Positions 1 to 9,745 of a stretch of 22,464 bases of DNA are shown in pieces. Source of the stretch: Corynebacterium sp. p3-SID1056 (GTDB lineage: Bacteria; Actinomycetota; Actinomycetes; Mycobacteriales; Mycobacteriaceae); assembly GCF_025152525.1 (NCBI RefSeq), contig NZ_JALXXL010000018.1, forward strand, positions 1-22,464, written 5' to 3'. Position 1 is the stretch's first letter; each line of letters starts with the position of its first letter. The position numbers and the translations under genes were made by a program. A model generated the notes under the pieces. The model did no database searches. It was not told the origin of the DNA and saw only the letters and a program-made list of their open reading frames with translations.

Positions 1-32
1 TGATTCGTGGGATGCATCGTGGTGGCGCTCAT
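1..32 (-). CDS. Start of a protein downstream of the ABC ATPase, probably the ABC-2 permease (partial)
   Basis: Only the first ten codons lie in the window, reading MSATTMHPTN from an ATG at 32. The start overlaps the stop of the upstream ATPase gene in an ATGA arrangement, which suggests translational coupling in one operon. ATPases of this type usually have an ABC-2 type membrane permease as the next gene, so a permease is the natural guess. The visible residues are too few to prove it. Confidence 0.45.
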   Translation of the reverse strand, partial: MSATTMHPTN

Positions 33-970
33 GCTGCTTCGTCCTTTCGGGTGATGTGGGTATTCTTCGCTTCTGCGATGCCGTGGAAGACGCGCGCTAA
101 GTTCGCGGACTGCGCCGCAAATTGGGAAAGCTCCACGCCCTGTTCGTGCGCCCATTGCAGGACCGCGAAGGCGTCGTCCTGCAGCCGGGAAGTGTGGACC
201 GACAACCGCGTGCCATCAGAGGTCTCGTTGCTGTGCACGAGCGCGCCGGGCAGTGTTGGGAGCACAGGTGCCGTTGCACTACGCAGTACGAACGTGATCG
301 TGGACGGCACGGTGTTCGCCAGCTCCACCGTCGTGCCCTCGACTTCGATACGGCCGCCGTGCATGATCGCGATGCGGTCGCAGAGAAACTCTGCCTCCTC
401 CAGGTAATGCGTGGTCAACACGATGGTGACCCCGCGGCTTTTCAACTCGCGCAGAAGCTCCCACACGCGGCGTCGAGACTCGGGATCCAGCCCGGTCGTC
501 GGCTCGTCCAGAAACACCACGTCCGGGCTTCCCAGCAGCGCGCAAGCAAGGTCGAGGCGGCGTTGCTCGCCGCCGGACAGCGCGCCGACCTTCACGTCGC
601 GCTTATGCGTGAGCTGCACGTCCGCCAGCACGCCGTCGATAGGCAGCGGCGAAGTGCACGTGCCTGCCCACATCTTCAGCGTTTCATCGACGGACAGCGC
701 ACGCGGCAGCCCACCGGACTGCAGCATGATGCCCGTGTGCGGGCGCACCCGCGCGCGGTCTGCCACGGGGTCCGTCCCCAACACGCGCGCCTCTCCTGAG
801 GTAGGGAGCGCAAGCCCCTCCAGGATTTCCAGTGTGGACGTTTTGCCCGCGCCGTTGGTGCCGAGCAGCCCGTATGCCTCGCCGCGCGCGACGTGGAGGC
901 TGATGCCGTCGACTGCGGTGAACTCGCCGTAACGGCGTTGTAGATTTCGTACTTCGATGGCGTTTTCCAT
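29..970 (-). CDS. ABC transporter ATP-binding protein (drug/ABC-2 exporter type)
   Basis: Cytoplasmic ATPase of 313 residues that should power a membrane exporter. Walker A GTNGAGKT is at residues 37-44, the Q-loop glutamine near 84, signature LSGGE at 131-135, Walker B VVFLDEP at 151-157, a D-loop just after it, and the switch histidine at 188 in LTTHYLEEAE. The last ~90 residues form the C-terminal extension common in DrrA/CcmA-like ATPases. I chose the ATG at 970 because MENAIEVRNLQRRYG is the usual family N-terminus; the frame stays open upstream to 1036 but has no family-like sequence there. No strong ribosome site is visible. It overlaps the next gene by 4 bp. The substrate cannot be told from sequence; multidrug or antibiotic export is the family norm. 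Confidence 0.9.
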   Translation of the reverse strand: MENAIEVRNLQRRYGEFTAVDGISLHVARGEAYGLLGTNGAGKTSTLEILEGLALPTSGEARVLGTDPVADRARVRPHTGIMLQSGGLPRALSVDETLKMWAGTCTSPLPIDGVLADVQLTHKRDVKVGALSGGEQRRLDLACALLGSPDVVFLDEPTTGLDPESRRRVWELLRELKSRGVTIVLTTHYLEEAEFLCDRIAIMHGGRIEVEGTTVELANTVPSTITFVLRSATAPVLPTLPGALVHSNETSDGTRLSVHTSRLQDDAFAVLQWAHEQGVELSQFAAQSANLARVFHGIAEAKNTHITRKDEAA

Positions 971-1036
971 GGCTTCTAGCCTGCCGAGAAGGCATCCCGG
1001 CTGGTAGAAGCGTTTGTCACCAAATGCGCATGACAA

Positions 1037-1088
1037 AAGCCACTGCCCGTGAGAGTCCGCGGCCGCGGACTCTCACGGGCAGTGGCTT
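1037..1088 (-). terminator. Perfect 52-bp palindrome, likely terminator of katA
   Basis: Two 26-base arms (1037-1062 and 1063-1088) are exact reverse complements with no spacer. The NotI-like GCGGCCGC core sits at the centre. It lies 28 bp after the katA stop. On the minus strand the hairpin ends in TTTT (two bases of the arm plus two beyond it), as in an intrinsic terminator. It separates katA from the downstream ABC operon. Confidence 0.8.
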
Positions 1089-1115
1089 ACGCAGGTTTAC
1101 GCAGCGAGTAAGGCG

Positions 1116-2681
1116 TTACTTCTCCTGCTCGGCGCGCTTTGCCGCCAGGGACTCGCGGACCTTGGTCTCCAGGTCCGCGTCGACCTTGCCCCAGTAGGCG
1201 TAGACGCGCTCTTCGACGTCCTTGTTCTTAATCGCCAGCATCTTGTTCGTGATGTTGTGGACGAAGCGCTCCTTCTCGCCGTCGTCGAAGACGTCGCGGT
1301 AGAGCGTGCCCGCCTGGCCGAAGTCGTCGTCCTCAGCGTGCTTGACGTAGGCCTCGCGCACCAGGTCGGTGCCCTCCGGGTCCGGGTTGACGTAGAGATT
1401 CTCCGCCTGGCCGTAATCGGTGAAGTTGGAAGAGGAATCCTCTCCATTGTCCAAATAGCCGGCGCCCTTCTCCGAGCGGTTCGGCACGTAGTTCGGCTCG
1501 TTCTCCTCGTTGAAGAAGTACGCCATGCTGCCGCGCTCGGCGTAGGTGTTCACCTGGTTGAGCGGGCGGTTGACCGGCAGGTCCTTGTAGTTCGTGCCGA
1601 TACGGTAGCGCTGCTGGTCCGAGTAGGCGAACACGCGGGCCTGCAGCATGCGGTCGGGCGACAGACCCACGCCCGGGACCAGGTTGGCCGGGTCGAGCGC
1701 GAGCTGCTCGATCTGGGCGTGGAAGTTCTTCGGGTTGCGGTTGAGCACGAAGTAGCCGACGTCGATCAGCGGGTAGTCCTTCTGCGACCAGGTCTTGGTC
1801 AGGTCGAAGGGGTTAAAGCGGTAATCCTTCGCCTCCTCGAACGGCATGATCTGCACCTTGACGTCCCAGACCGGGTAGTCGCCCTCGGCGATCGCGTTGA
1901 AGAGATCCTCGCGCTGGAAATCCGGGTCGGTGCCAGCCTTCTCGGTGGCCTCCTCGTCGGTGAAGCACTCCCAGCCCTGGCGGGTCTTGAAGTGGTACTT
2001 CACCCACACCGGGGTGCCCTCCTCGTTGATCCACTGGAAGGTGTGGGAACCGAAACCGTCCTGGTGGCGCGAGGTCTTCGGGGTGCCGCGGTCGCCCAAC
2101 AGGTAGGTCACCTGGTGCGCGGACTCCGGTGTGCGGGTCCAGAAGTCCCACTGCATCTCATCGTCGCGCAGGCCCGAGTTGGGCTGGCGCTTCTGGGAGT
2201 GGATGAAGTCGGCGAACTTGATCCCGTCTCGCAGGAAGAACGTCGGGGTGTTGTTGCCCACGATGTCGTAGTTGCCGTCCTCGGTGTAAAAGCGCAGCGC
2301 GAACCCGTGCACGTCGCGCCAGGTGTCCGGGGAGCCGGCCTCGCCCGCGACGGTGGAGAAACGCGCCGCCATCGGGGTGACGGTGCCGGGCTGGAACAGC
2401 TTGGCCTTGGTGTACTTGGATACGTCCTCGGTAATGTGCAGCTCGCCGAAGGCGCCGTGGCCCTTCGCGTGCGGAATACGCTCCGGGACGTTCTCCCTGT
2501 TGAAGTGGGCCAGCTTTTCGATCAGGTGGACGTCGTTAAGCACATTGGCCCCCTGGCGACCCTGGGTGACCGAAATATTCTCCGAGGCGACCGGCTGACC
2601 ACTCAGCAGGGTGGTGCGGTCTTTGCCTGCGGGGCGCTCGCCGCGGGCAACAATTTCTTCTGCCTTGCTCTTCTCAGCCAT
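1116..2681 (-). CDS. katA: Catalase, heme monofunctional type
   Basis: Decomposes hydrogen peroxide to water and oxygen in the cytoplasm. At 521 residues it has normal length for the small-subunit heme catalases. Visible landmarks are the distal histidine H71 in PHAKGHGAFGE, the RFSTVAGEAGSPDT segment at 107-120 leading into WRDVHGFALRFY, the active-site asparagine in VGNNTP (141-146), and the proximal heme ligand Y353 in RVFAYSDQQRYR. The ATG at 2681 is preceded by AAGGAG with 6 bases of spacing. It is divergent from a SigC-like sigma factor gene, the same pairing as in C. glutamicum (from memory). It is followed by a strong palindromic terminator, so it is probably monocistronic. Confidence 0.97.
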   Translation of the reverse strand: MAEKSKAEEIVARGERPAGKDRTTLLSGQPVASENISVTQGRQGANVLNDVHLIEKLAHFNRENVPERIPHAKGHGAFGELHITEDVSKYTKAKLFQPGTVTPMAARFSTVAGEAGSPDTWRDVHGFALRFYTEDGNYDIVGNNTPTFFLRDGIKFADFIHSQKRQPNSGLRDDEMQWDFWTRTPESAHQVTYLLGDRGTPKTSRHQDGFGSHTFQWINEEGTPVWVKYHFKTRQGWECFTDEEATEKAGTDPDFQREDLFNAIAEGDYPVWDVKVQIMPFEEAKDYRFNPFDLTKTWSQKDYPLIDVGYFVLNRNPKNFHAQIEQLALDPANLVPGVGLSPDRMLQARVFAYSDQQRYRIGTNYKDLPVNRPLNQVNTYAERGSMAYFFNEENEPNYVPNRSEKGAGYLDNGEDSSSNFTDYGQAENLYVNPDPEGTDLVREAYVKHAEDDDFGQAGTLYRDVFDDGEKERFVHNITNKMLAIKNKDVEERVYAYWGKVDADLETKVRESLAAKRAEQEK

Positions 2682-2723
2682 TGCTAACTCCTTGCATCGC
2701 GATTGATGGCACGTACGCCGCCC

Positions 2724-2729
2724 AGCCTA
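2724..2729 (-). promoter_or_regulatory. Candidate -10 element for katA
   Basis: The minus strand reads TAGGCT here, fitting the loose corynebacterial TANNNT -10 pattern, 42 bp upstream of the katA ATG. No convincing -35 is present. The divergent sigC -10 candidate at 2750-2755 is 20 bp away, so the two promoters would be face to back in an 82-bp gap. Confidence 0.35.
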
Positions 2730-2749
2730 GGGATTTTCGCGCGCGCTGG

Positions 2750-2755
2750 TAGCCT
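2750..2755 (+). promoter_or_regulatory. Candidate -10 for a leaderless sigC transcript
   Basis: TAGCCT lies 8 bases before the GTG start at 2764, and there is no Shine-Dalgarno sequence. The spacing would put the transcription start at or next to the GTG, as in leaderless actinobacterial mRNAs. Confidence 0.4.
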
Positions 2756-2763
2756 AAACATTC

Positions 2764-3324
2764 GTGAGCAGCCCTAACGACGACTACGTCACCGAACTCG
2801 CGCTGAAAGCCGGGCGCGGTGACAAGGCTGCGCTGACCCAATTTATTGCCGCGACACAAGACGACGTGTGGCGCCTGCTCGCGCACCTTGCCGGCGCTGA
2901 GCACGCCGACGACCTCACCCAAGAAACCTACTTGCGGGTGCTCGGCGCGCTGCCGCGCTTCAAGGCCCGCTCCTCGGCACGCACGTGGCTGCTTTCGCTC
3001 GCACGCCGCGCCTGGATCGACTCGGTGCGCCACGACATGGCGCGGCCGCGTAAATCGGCCGCCGAGTACGACGACGTCGCCGCGCAAGAGCCGAGTCCCG
3101 ACGACCCAAACGCCTGGTCAGAGGTCATCGACGCCCGCATGCTTCTCGACGGCCTACGCCCCGAACGCCGCGAAGCCCTCGTGCTCACCCAAGTCCTGGG
3201 CTACACCTACGAGGAGGCGGCCGCGATCGCCGGGGTGCGCGTGGGCACCATCCGCTCCCGAGTCGCCCGCGCGAGACGTGATCTTATTCACGAGACCCCC
3301 GAAGGCAATACCCAATCACACTAA
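2764..3324 (+). CDS. sigC: ECF-family RNA polymerase sigma factor, SigC-like
   Basis: Directs RNA polymerase to a stress or respiration regulon. The 186 residues contain sigma region 2 at about 25-92 (including DDLTQETYLRVLGALPRF and a region 2.4-like RTWLLSLARRAWIDSVR) and region 4 at about 125-175 with the helix-turn-helix GYTYEEAAAIAGVRVGTIRS. There is no region 3 or C-terminal extension, as expected for an ECF factor. The start is GTG at 2764 without a ribosome site, probably leaderless. The name rests on position next to katA as in C. glutamicum, where SigC is reported to control cytochrome bd oxidase genes. No anti-sigma factor is recognisable next to it; the following gene is a multi-spanning membrane protein of another family. 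Confidence 0.88.
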   Translation: MSSPNDDYVTELALKAGRGDKAALTQFIAATQDDVWRLLAHLAGAEHADDLTQETYLRVLGALPRFKARSSARTWLLSLARRAWIDSVRHDMARPRKSAAEYDDVAAQEPSPDDPNAWSEVIDARMLLDGLRPERREALVLTQVLGYTYEEAAAIAGVRVGTIRSRVARARRDLIHETPEGNTQSH

Positions 3325-3339
3325 AGCGCGAAGTTCGAC

Positions 3340-3345
3340 TAAACT
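3340..3345 (+). promoter_or_regulatory. Candidate -10 element for the first YkvI-type gene
   Basis: TAAACT fits TANANT and lies 55 bp upstream of the ATG at 3401, just after the sigC stop. No clear -35 is seen. The gene may also be read through from sigC, since no terminator separates them. Confidence 0.35.
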
Positions 3346-3400
3346 TATCCCCTGGAAAGTGTGAGAACACCCCGCAGAGACGGAAAGTAGTGAGCACATC

Positions 3401-4900
3401 ATGCTCAAAAATGCCATCGGCATCTCCCTTGCGTTCATTGGCGTCCTCGTCGGCGCCGGTTTCGCCTCGGGCCAAGAAACCATGCAATACTTCATCGCCT
3501 TCGGCACCCAGGGCATCTGGGGCGCGGTGTTAAGCTCCGCGCTCATGCTCATCGCCGGAGTCTCGATCCTCCAGCTCGGCTCCTACTTCCAAGCGCAGGA
3601 GCACATGGAGGTGCTGGGCAACGTCTCCAGCAAGATCATGTCCTGGATTCTGGACCTCGCCACCATCACCACCCTGTTCTCCATCGGCTTCGTCATGTAC
3701 GCCGGCGCCGGGGCGAACCTCAACCAACAGTTCGGCATCCCGGTATGGATCGGTGCGACGCTCATGCTCGCGCTCGTGCTGCTCGTCGGTTTGATGGACG
3801 TAGACAAGGTCACCGCCGCCGTGGGCGCGATCACACCGCTGCTACTCTTCTTCGTCATCTTCGGCTGCATCTGGACCTTGGCAACCAGCGACCTCGACTG
3901 GTCGCAGCTCAACGCGCAGGCACAGGAGGTCTCCACGACCCTGCCGAACTGGTGGATCTCCTCGCTCAACTACACCGGACTGAACGCCATCTGCGTCGCC
4001 TCCATGGCCCTGGTCATCGGCGGTAACTACCTCGATACCCGCGCCGCGGGCCTCGGTGGCCTCCTCGGCGGGCTGGGCTACCTGGTCATGCTGCTTCTGC
4101 TGTCCTGCGGCCTGCTCGCTGCCGTCGGCGACATCGCCGGCGACGACATGCCCATGCTCACCCTGATCACCAACGTCAACCCGACGCTCGGCCTGATCAT
4201 GTCGCTCGTGATCTTCGGCATGATCTTCGCCACCGCGCTCGGCATGTTCTTCGCTCTGGGTAAGCGCCTCGCCCGCGGCCACGAGGGCCGCTTCCGTCCA
4301 ATCTTCATCACAACCTGCCTGATCGGCTTCGCCCTCTCCTTCGTCGGCTTCAAGCAACTGGTCTCCGTGGTGTACCCGATTCTGGGCTACCTGGGCATCC
4401 TGCTCATCTTCGTCCTCGCCGTGGCCTGGCTGCGCGGCTCGCAGAAGCTGCGCAAGGAGGGCAAGCGCCGCCGCCGCGCTCGCGAGCTCATGCGCCTGAA
4501 GCTCGACCCCCGCGAGCGCATCAGCAAGAACGAGCAGCGCGAGCTGGACTACATCATCGAGGCCTCCGTCGTGGACAGCGAAGAGCTCGAGGCCTCCCTC
4601 GAGGAAGAGGTTGGGCAAGAGCTTGTCGACGACGACGAGGTCGAATACGACCCCGAAGACCGAGATGGCGACGTAGTCTACGTCTCCTACACGGACCCGC
4701 AGTCCAAAGACGACTACGCCAAGAACCCGGACGAGCCGTGGAAGGACAACCCCAGCGACGAGGACTTCGCTGACCAGTGGGCCGACGACGAGGATGAGCG
4801 CGACGTCTCCACCGCCCTCGGCGAGACGGATGAGGATATCGAGGAAGAGGAGCCTGGCACGGAAAGCAGCGGTGGCAGCACGATCGTAACCAACCGTTAG
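3401..4900 (+). CDS. YkvI-type integral membrane protein, paralogue 1, with acidic C-terminal tail
   Basis: A 499-residue membrane protein with about ten hydrophobic spans between residues 5 and 344. The N-terminal GVLVGAGFASGQE is the hallmark of the YkvI family (COG3949), which is distantly related to amino-acid/cation symporters; no substrate is established. Another marker is SMALVIGGNYLDTRAAGLGG at 201-220. A basic patch, KEGKRRRRAR (352-361), follows the last span. A hydrophilic, very acidic tail of ~130 residues then runs to the end and contains YDPED and VVYVSYTDPQSK...KNPDEPW (416-447). The start is supported by identity with paralogue 2 (both begin MLKNAIGIS). The only ribosome-site-like sequence, GGAAAG, is rather far (13 bases) from the ATG. 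It aligns without gaps to the next gene up to residue ~449. Confidence 0.85.
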   Translation: MLKNAIGISLAFIGVLVGAGFASGQETMQYFIAFGTQGIWGAVLSSALMLIAGVSILQLGSYFQAQEHMEVLGNVSSKIMSWILDLATITTLFSIGFVMYAGAGANLNQQFGIPVWIGATLMLALVLLVGLMDVDKVTAAVGAITPLLLFFVIFGCIWTLATSDLDWSQLNAQAQEVSTTLPNWWISSLNYTGLNAICVASMALVIGGNYLDTRAAGLGGLLGGLGYLVMLLLLSCGLLAAVGDIAGDDMPMLTLITNVNPTLGLIMSLVIFGMIFATALGMFFALGKRLARGHEGRFRPIFITTCLIGFALSFVGFKQLVSVVYPILGYLGILLIFVLAVAWLRGSQKLRKEGKRRRRARELMRLKLDPRERISKNEQRELDYIIEASVVDSEELEASLEEEVGQELVDDDEVEYDPEDRDGDVVYVSYTDPQSKDDYAKNPDEPWKDNPSDEDFADQWADDEDERDVSTALGETDEDIEEEEPGTESSGGSTIVTNR

Positions 4901-4923
4901 CGACACACGTCTTCCCAGTGTAT

Positions 4924-4954
4924 GGCCGATTGCTCCAGCGTTGAGCAGTCGGCC
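4924..4954 (+). terminator. Stem-loop between the YkvI paralogues
   Basis: A 12-bp stem (GGCCGATTGCTC with GAGCAGTCGGCC, one G-U pair) closes a 7-base loop 24 bp after the stop of paralogue 1. No T-run follows, so it would be a U-less actinobacterial terminator or an RNA-stabilising hairpin. Confidence 0.55.
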
Positions 4955-4958
4955 GAAC

Positions 4959-4986
4959 TGGCTTTAGGGCGAATTCACGATACTAT
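4959..4986 (+). promoter_or_regulatory. Candidate promoter of the second YkvI-type gene
   Basis: TACTAT at 4981-4986 is a good -10. TGGCTT at 4959-4964 is a weak -35 with 16 bases between. The start would fall near 4993, giving a leader of about 40 bases that contains GGAAAG 6 bases before the ATG at 5032. Confidence 0.5.
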
Positions 4987-5031
4987 TGCAGAGGTTTCTC
5001 TGAACACTTTGATTTCTTACGGAAAGATTTC

Positions 5032-6468
5032 ATGCTTAAAAACGCAATAGGTATCTCCTTCGCCTTCATCGGCGTTGTGGTGGGCGCGGGCTTCGCGTCC
5101 GGCCAGGAGGCGCTGCAATATTTCTCATCCTTCGGCACCGAAGGCATTTACGGCGCGATCTTAGGCTCCGTGCTGATGATCATCGCCGGTGTGTCCATCC
5201 TCCAGCTCGGGTCCTACTTCCAGGCCGAGGAGCACATGGAGGTGCTGGGCAATATTTCCGGCAAGATCGTGTCGTGGGTGCTCGATATCGCCACGATCAC
5301 CACCCTGTTCTCCATCGGCTTTGTCATGTTCGCCGGTGCGGGCTCGAACCTGAACCAGCAGTTCGGCATCCCCATCTGGATCGGCGCGGTGCTCATGCTG
5401 GCGCTGGTCGTGGGCTTCGGCATGCTGGACGTGGATAAGGTGACCGCCGCGATCGGCTCGCTCACCCCCTTCCTGCTCGCGTTCGTCATCTTCGGCTGCA
5501 CCTACACCCTGGTCACGGCAGACCTCGATTGGCAGGCCATCAACCTGGCCACCGAGCAGGTGGACTCCACCCTGCCCAACTGGTGGATCGCGGCGCTGAA
5601 CTACACGGGCCTGAACGTGATGTGCGTGGTCTCCATGGCGCTGGTCATCGGCGGCAACTACCTCGATACCCGCGCCGCCGGCCTCGGCGGGCTGATGGGT
5701 GGCATCGGCTACCTCGTCATGCTGATGCTGCTGGCCACCGCGCTGATGGTCAAGATTGACGTGGTCGCCGGCGAGGACATGCCGATGCTCACCTTGATCA
5801 ATGAGATCAACCCGACACTTGGCCTCATCATGGCGATCGTGGTCTTCGGCATGATCTTCGCCACCGCGCTCGGCATGTTCTATGCTCTGGGCAAGCGCCT
5901 GTCGCGCGGCCGCGAGGACAAGTACCGCATCATCTTCACCGCGACTTGCCTGGTCGGCTTCGTCCTGTCCTTTGTCGGCTTCAAGAACTTGGTTGCCTAC
6001 GTCTACCCGGTGCTCGGCTACCTGGGTATCCTGCTCATCGTCGTGGTCTCTGCCGCGTGGCTGCGCGGCGCGCAGAAACTGCACAAGGAGGGCAAGCGTC
6101 GCCGCCGCGCGCTCGAGCTGATGCACCTCAAGCTGGACCCGCGCGAGCGCTTTACCAAGAACGACGAAAAGGAGCTGGATTACCTGATTTCCAAGTCCGT
6201 CATTGACGAGGACGAGTTCGTCGATGCGCTCGAGGAAGAAGTCAATGAAGAGCTCTTGGACGACGAAGAGATCGAGTACGACCCCGAAGACCCGGAGGGC
6301 GAGCTCGTCTACGTCTCCTACACGGAGCCGCAGTCCAAGGAGGAATACGAAAAGAACCCGGATGAGCCGTGGAACGACACCACGGTCGACGACATGATCG
6401 CCGCCGAGGAGGCCGAGGAGGCAGCCTCAGGCGAGGAGCCCGACGAAGAGGGCAGTACCCGCCTCTAG
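5032..6468 (+). CDS. YkvI-type integral membrane protein, paralogue 2, with acidic C-terminal tail
   Basis: A 478-residue paralogue of the preceding gene, about 80% identical over the first 105 residues by eye and colinear without gaps to residue ~449. It has the same family signature (GAGFASGQE at 18-26), roughly ten membrane spans (5-344), the juxtamembrane KEGKRRRRA at 352-360 and the tail block YDPED...VYVSYTEPQSK...KNPDEPW (416-447). Only the last ~30 residues differ, being shorter here. GGAAAG lies 6 bases before the ATG. It has its own promoter candidate and is closed by a strong bidirectional terminator. The tail is likely cytoplasmic by the positive-inside rule. Function is unknown; transport of an amino acid or related solute is a family-level guess. 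Confidence 0.85.
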   Translation: MLKNAIGISFAFIGVVVGAGFASGQEALQYFSSFGTEGIYGAILGSVLMIIAGVSILQLGSYFQAEEHMEVLGNISGKIVSWVLDIATITTLFSIGFVMFAGAGSNLNQQFGIPIWIGAVLMLALVVGFGMLDVDKVTAAIGSLTPFLLAFVIFGCTYTLVTADLDWQAINLATEQVDSTLPNWWIAALNYTGLNVMCVVSMALVIGGNYLDTRAAGLGGLMGGIGYLVMLMLLATALMVKIDVVAGEDMPMLTLINEINPTLGLIMAIVVFGMIFATALGMFYALGKRLSRGREDKYRIIFTATCLVGFVLSFVGFKNLVAYVYPVLGYLGILLIVVVSAAWLRGAQKLHKEGKRRRRALELMHLKLDPRERFTKNDEKELDYLISKSVIDEDEFVDALEEEVNEELLDDEEIEYDPEDPEGELVYVSYTEPQSKEEYEKNPDEPWNDTTVDDMIAAEEAEEAASGEEPDEEGSTRL

Positions 6469-6483
6469 TCTTCCCGGACACGC

Positions 6484-6516
6484 AAAAATGGCCCGCCATC
6501 ATGGCGGGCCATTTTT
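6484..6516. terminator. Bidirectional intrinsic terminator
   Basis: AAAAATGGCCCGCCAT and its exact reverse complement (16-base arms, 1-base centre) sit between the convergent ends of YkvI paralogue 2 and the secreted-protein gene. T-runs on the 3' side of both strands make it a textbook bidirectional terminator. Confidence 0.93.
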
Positions 6517-6532
6517 TATGTGCACGTGCGCG

Positions 6533-7165
6533 CTAGCTGCGCCCGAAGAAGGTGTTCACCCGGTCAACTAGACCACTGAACCAGCCGGAGCCGGAAGAAT
6601 CCACCGACGCTTGCTCCGGGCTCGGCCGCGGTGGCTCCGGAGTCGCCGACGCGGGTGCCGGCACGTCGCTGCTCGGCGTCGATTCGGGGGTCTGCGCGAC
6701 ATGCCGCTGTTCGGCAGTACGCATCGTCGGCTCGGCGACGGACTCCACAACGCGTGCGACGGTGGAAGTAGCGGTGGACTTCTTCGAGGAGGCCACGCTG
6801 CGCGGGGCAAGCGAGACCCGAATCTCGTCTACGACGTCGCCCCGCTCAGTGACTTGCACGGTAGCGAACTCCCCCTCCTCCGCGCGCGTCGGTGCGGACA
6901 TGCGCAACCCGTCCGGTCGGGAGATCACGCTCCAGCCCGCGGGCAGGGTTGAGGCGTCAGAGGCACTCATGCGTAGCGACGCTCCACTGCCTTCCGCTGT
7001 CACCAGGATCAGCGTCTGGCCGGGTGAGATTGTGGCGTCCGCCCAATCCCCAGTATCGGTGGCAGCCAACGCCCCCGGCGCTGCCACGCATACCCCCGCG
7101 AGTAGAGCGCCGACAGTGCTGCGTGCCACCAAATGGGCAGGCGAATATCGGCGTGTAAAACTCAT
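6533..7165 (-). CDS. Small secreted protein of unknown function
   Basis: I do not recognise the family. From the ATG at 7165 the product is 210 residues. It begins with a Sec-type signal peptide: basic MSFTRR, a hydrophobic stretch at about 17-33, and a likely AxA cleavage after GALA at 34. Residues ~36-121 alternate polar and hydrophobic residues, suggesting a beta-sandwich domain. Residues 122-190 are a Ser/Thr/Pro/Ala/Glu-rich linker. The end, SGWFSGLVDRVNTFFGRS, could form an amphipathic helix. There is no LPXTG or lipobox. Other in-frame starts exist at 7174 (ATG) and 7201 (TTG); 7165 gives the cleanest signal peptide. A 12-bp palindrome lies just upstream. It follows asd on the same strand, 79 bp away. 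Confidence 0.75.
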   Translation of the reverse strand: MSFTRRYSPAHLVARSTVGALLAGVCVAAPGALAATDTGDWADATISPGQTLILVTAEGSGASLRMSASDASTLPAGWSVISRPDGLRMSAPTRAEEGEFATVQVTERGDVVDEIRVSLAPRSVASSKKSTATSTVARVVESVAEPTMRTAEQRHVAQTPESTPSSDVPAPASATPEPPRPSPEQASVDSSGSGWFSGLVDRVNTFFGRS

Positions 7166-7174
7166 GGCTTCCAT

Positions 7175-7186
7175 ATTTGGCCAAAT
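7175..7186. repeat. 12-bp palindrome ATTTGGCCAAAT upstream of the secreted-protein start
   Basis: A perfect 6+6 palindrome 9 bp upstream of the ATG at 7165. Its place in the leader or promoter region suggests a regulator-binding site, but no known operator is recognised. Confidence 0.4.
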
Positions 7187-7244
7187 CTCAGGGAAGGGCA
7201 AGTTCTTTTATCAAACCGTAACCTTTCGGCGCCCGGCCCGTGAC

Positions 7245-9586
<2,342 letters not shown>

Positions 9587-9639
9587 GAGTGTCTACGCCT
9601 TCCGTTGCGGCCGAAATCTTGCCGACCTTTTGTGTTCCT

Positions 9640-9674
9640 CTAGTGCCTAGTGCTCAGTGCCTAGTGCTCAGTGC
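9640..9674. repeat. Five tandem 7-bp repeats (YYAGTGC) upstream of lysC
   Basis: The units are CTAGTGC, CTAGTGC, TCAGTGC, CTAGTGC, TCAGTGC, back to back. The last four form two exact copies of a 14-mer (9647-9660 and 9661-9674). The array lies 54-88 bp upstream of the lysC ATG, in the 173-bp divergent gap with the DMT gene. It could be a binding array, part of the lysC leader, or a neutral microsatellite. Confidence 0.85.
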
Positions 9675-9726
9675 TCTAAGAAAAGTGGATCCAGGTCCGT
9701 TAACCAACAATAGCGGGCGAAAAACC

Positions 9727-9743
9727 GCGATACGAGGTATCGC
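9727..9743. promoter_or_regulatory. Inverted repeat (putative operator) at the DMT gene promoter
   Basis: GCGATAC-GAG-GTATCGC is a perfect 7+3+7 inverted repeat. It ends two bases before the -10 candidate TAATAT, within the -35/spacer zone, the usual place for a repressor to block polymerase. It also lies upstream of lysC on the other strand. Confidence 0.55.
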
Positions 9744-9745
9744 AC

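Noticed and set aside
1257..2687. A 476-codon open frame opposite katA
   Set aside because: Same reason: antisense of a well-supported catalase gene, with no motif of its own.
7165..7201. A TTG start at 7201 for the secreted protein
   Set aside because: It would put acidic, non-basic residues before the signal peptide; the ATG at 7165 gives a clean basic n-region.
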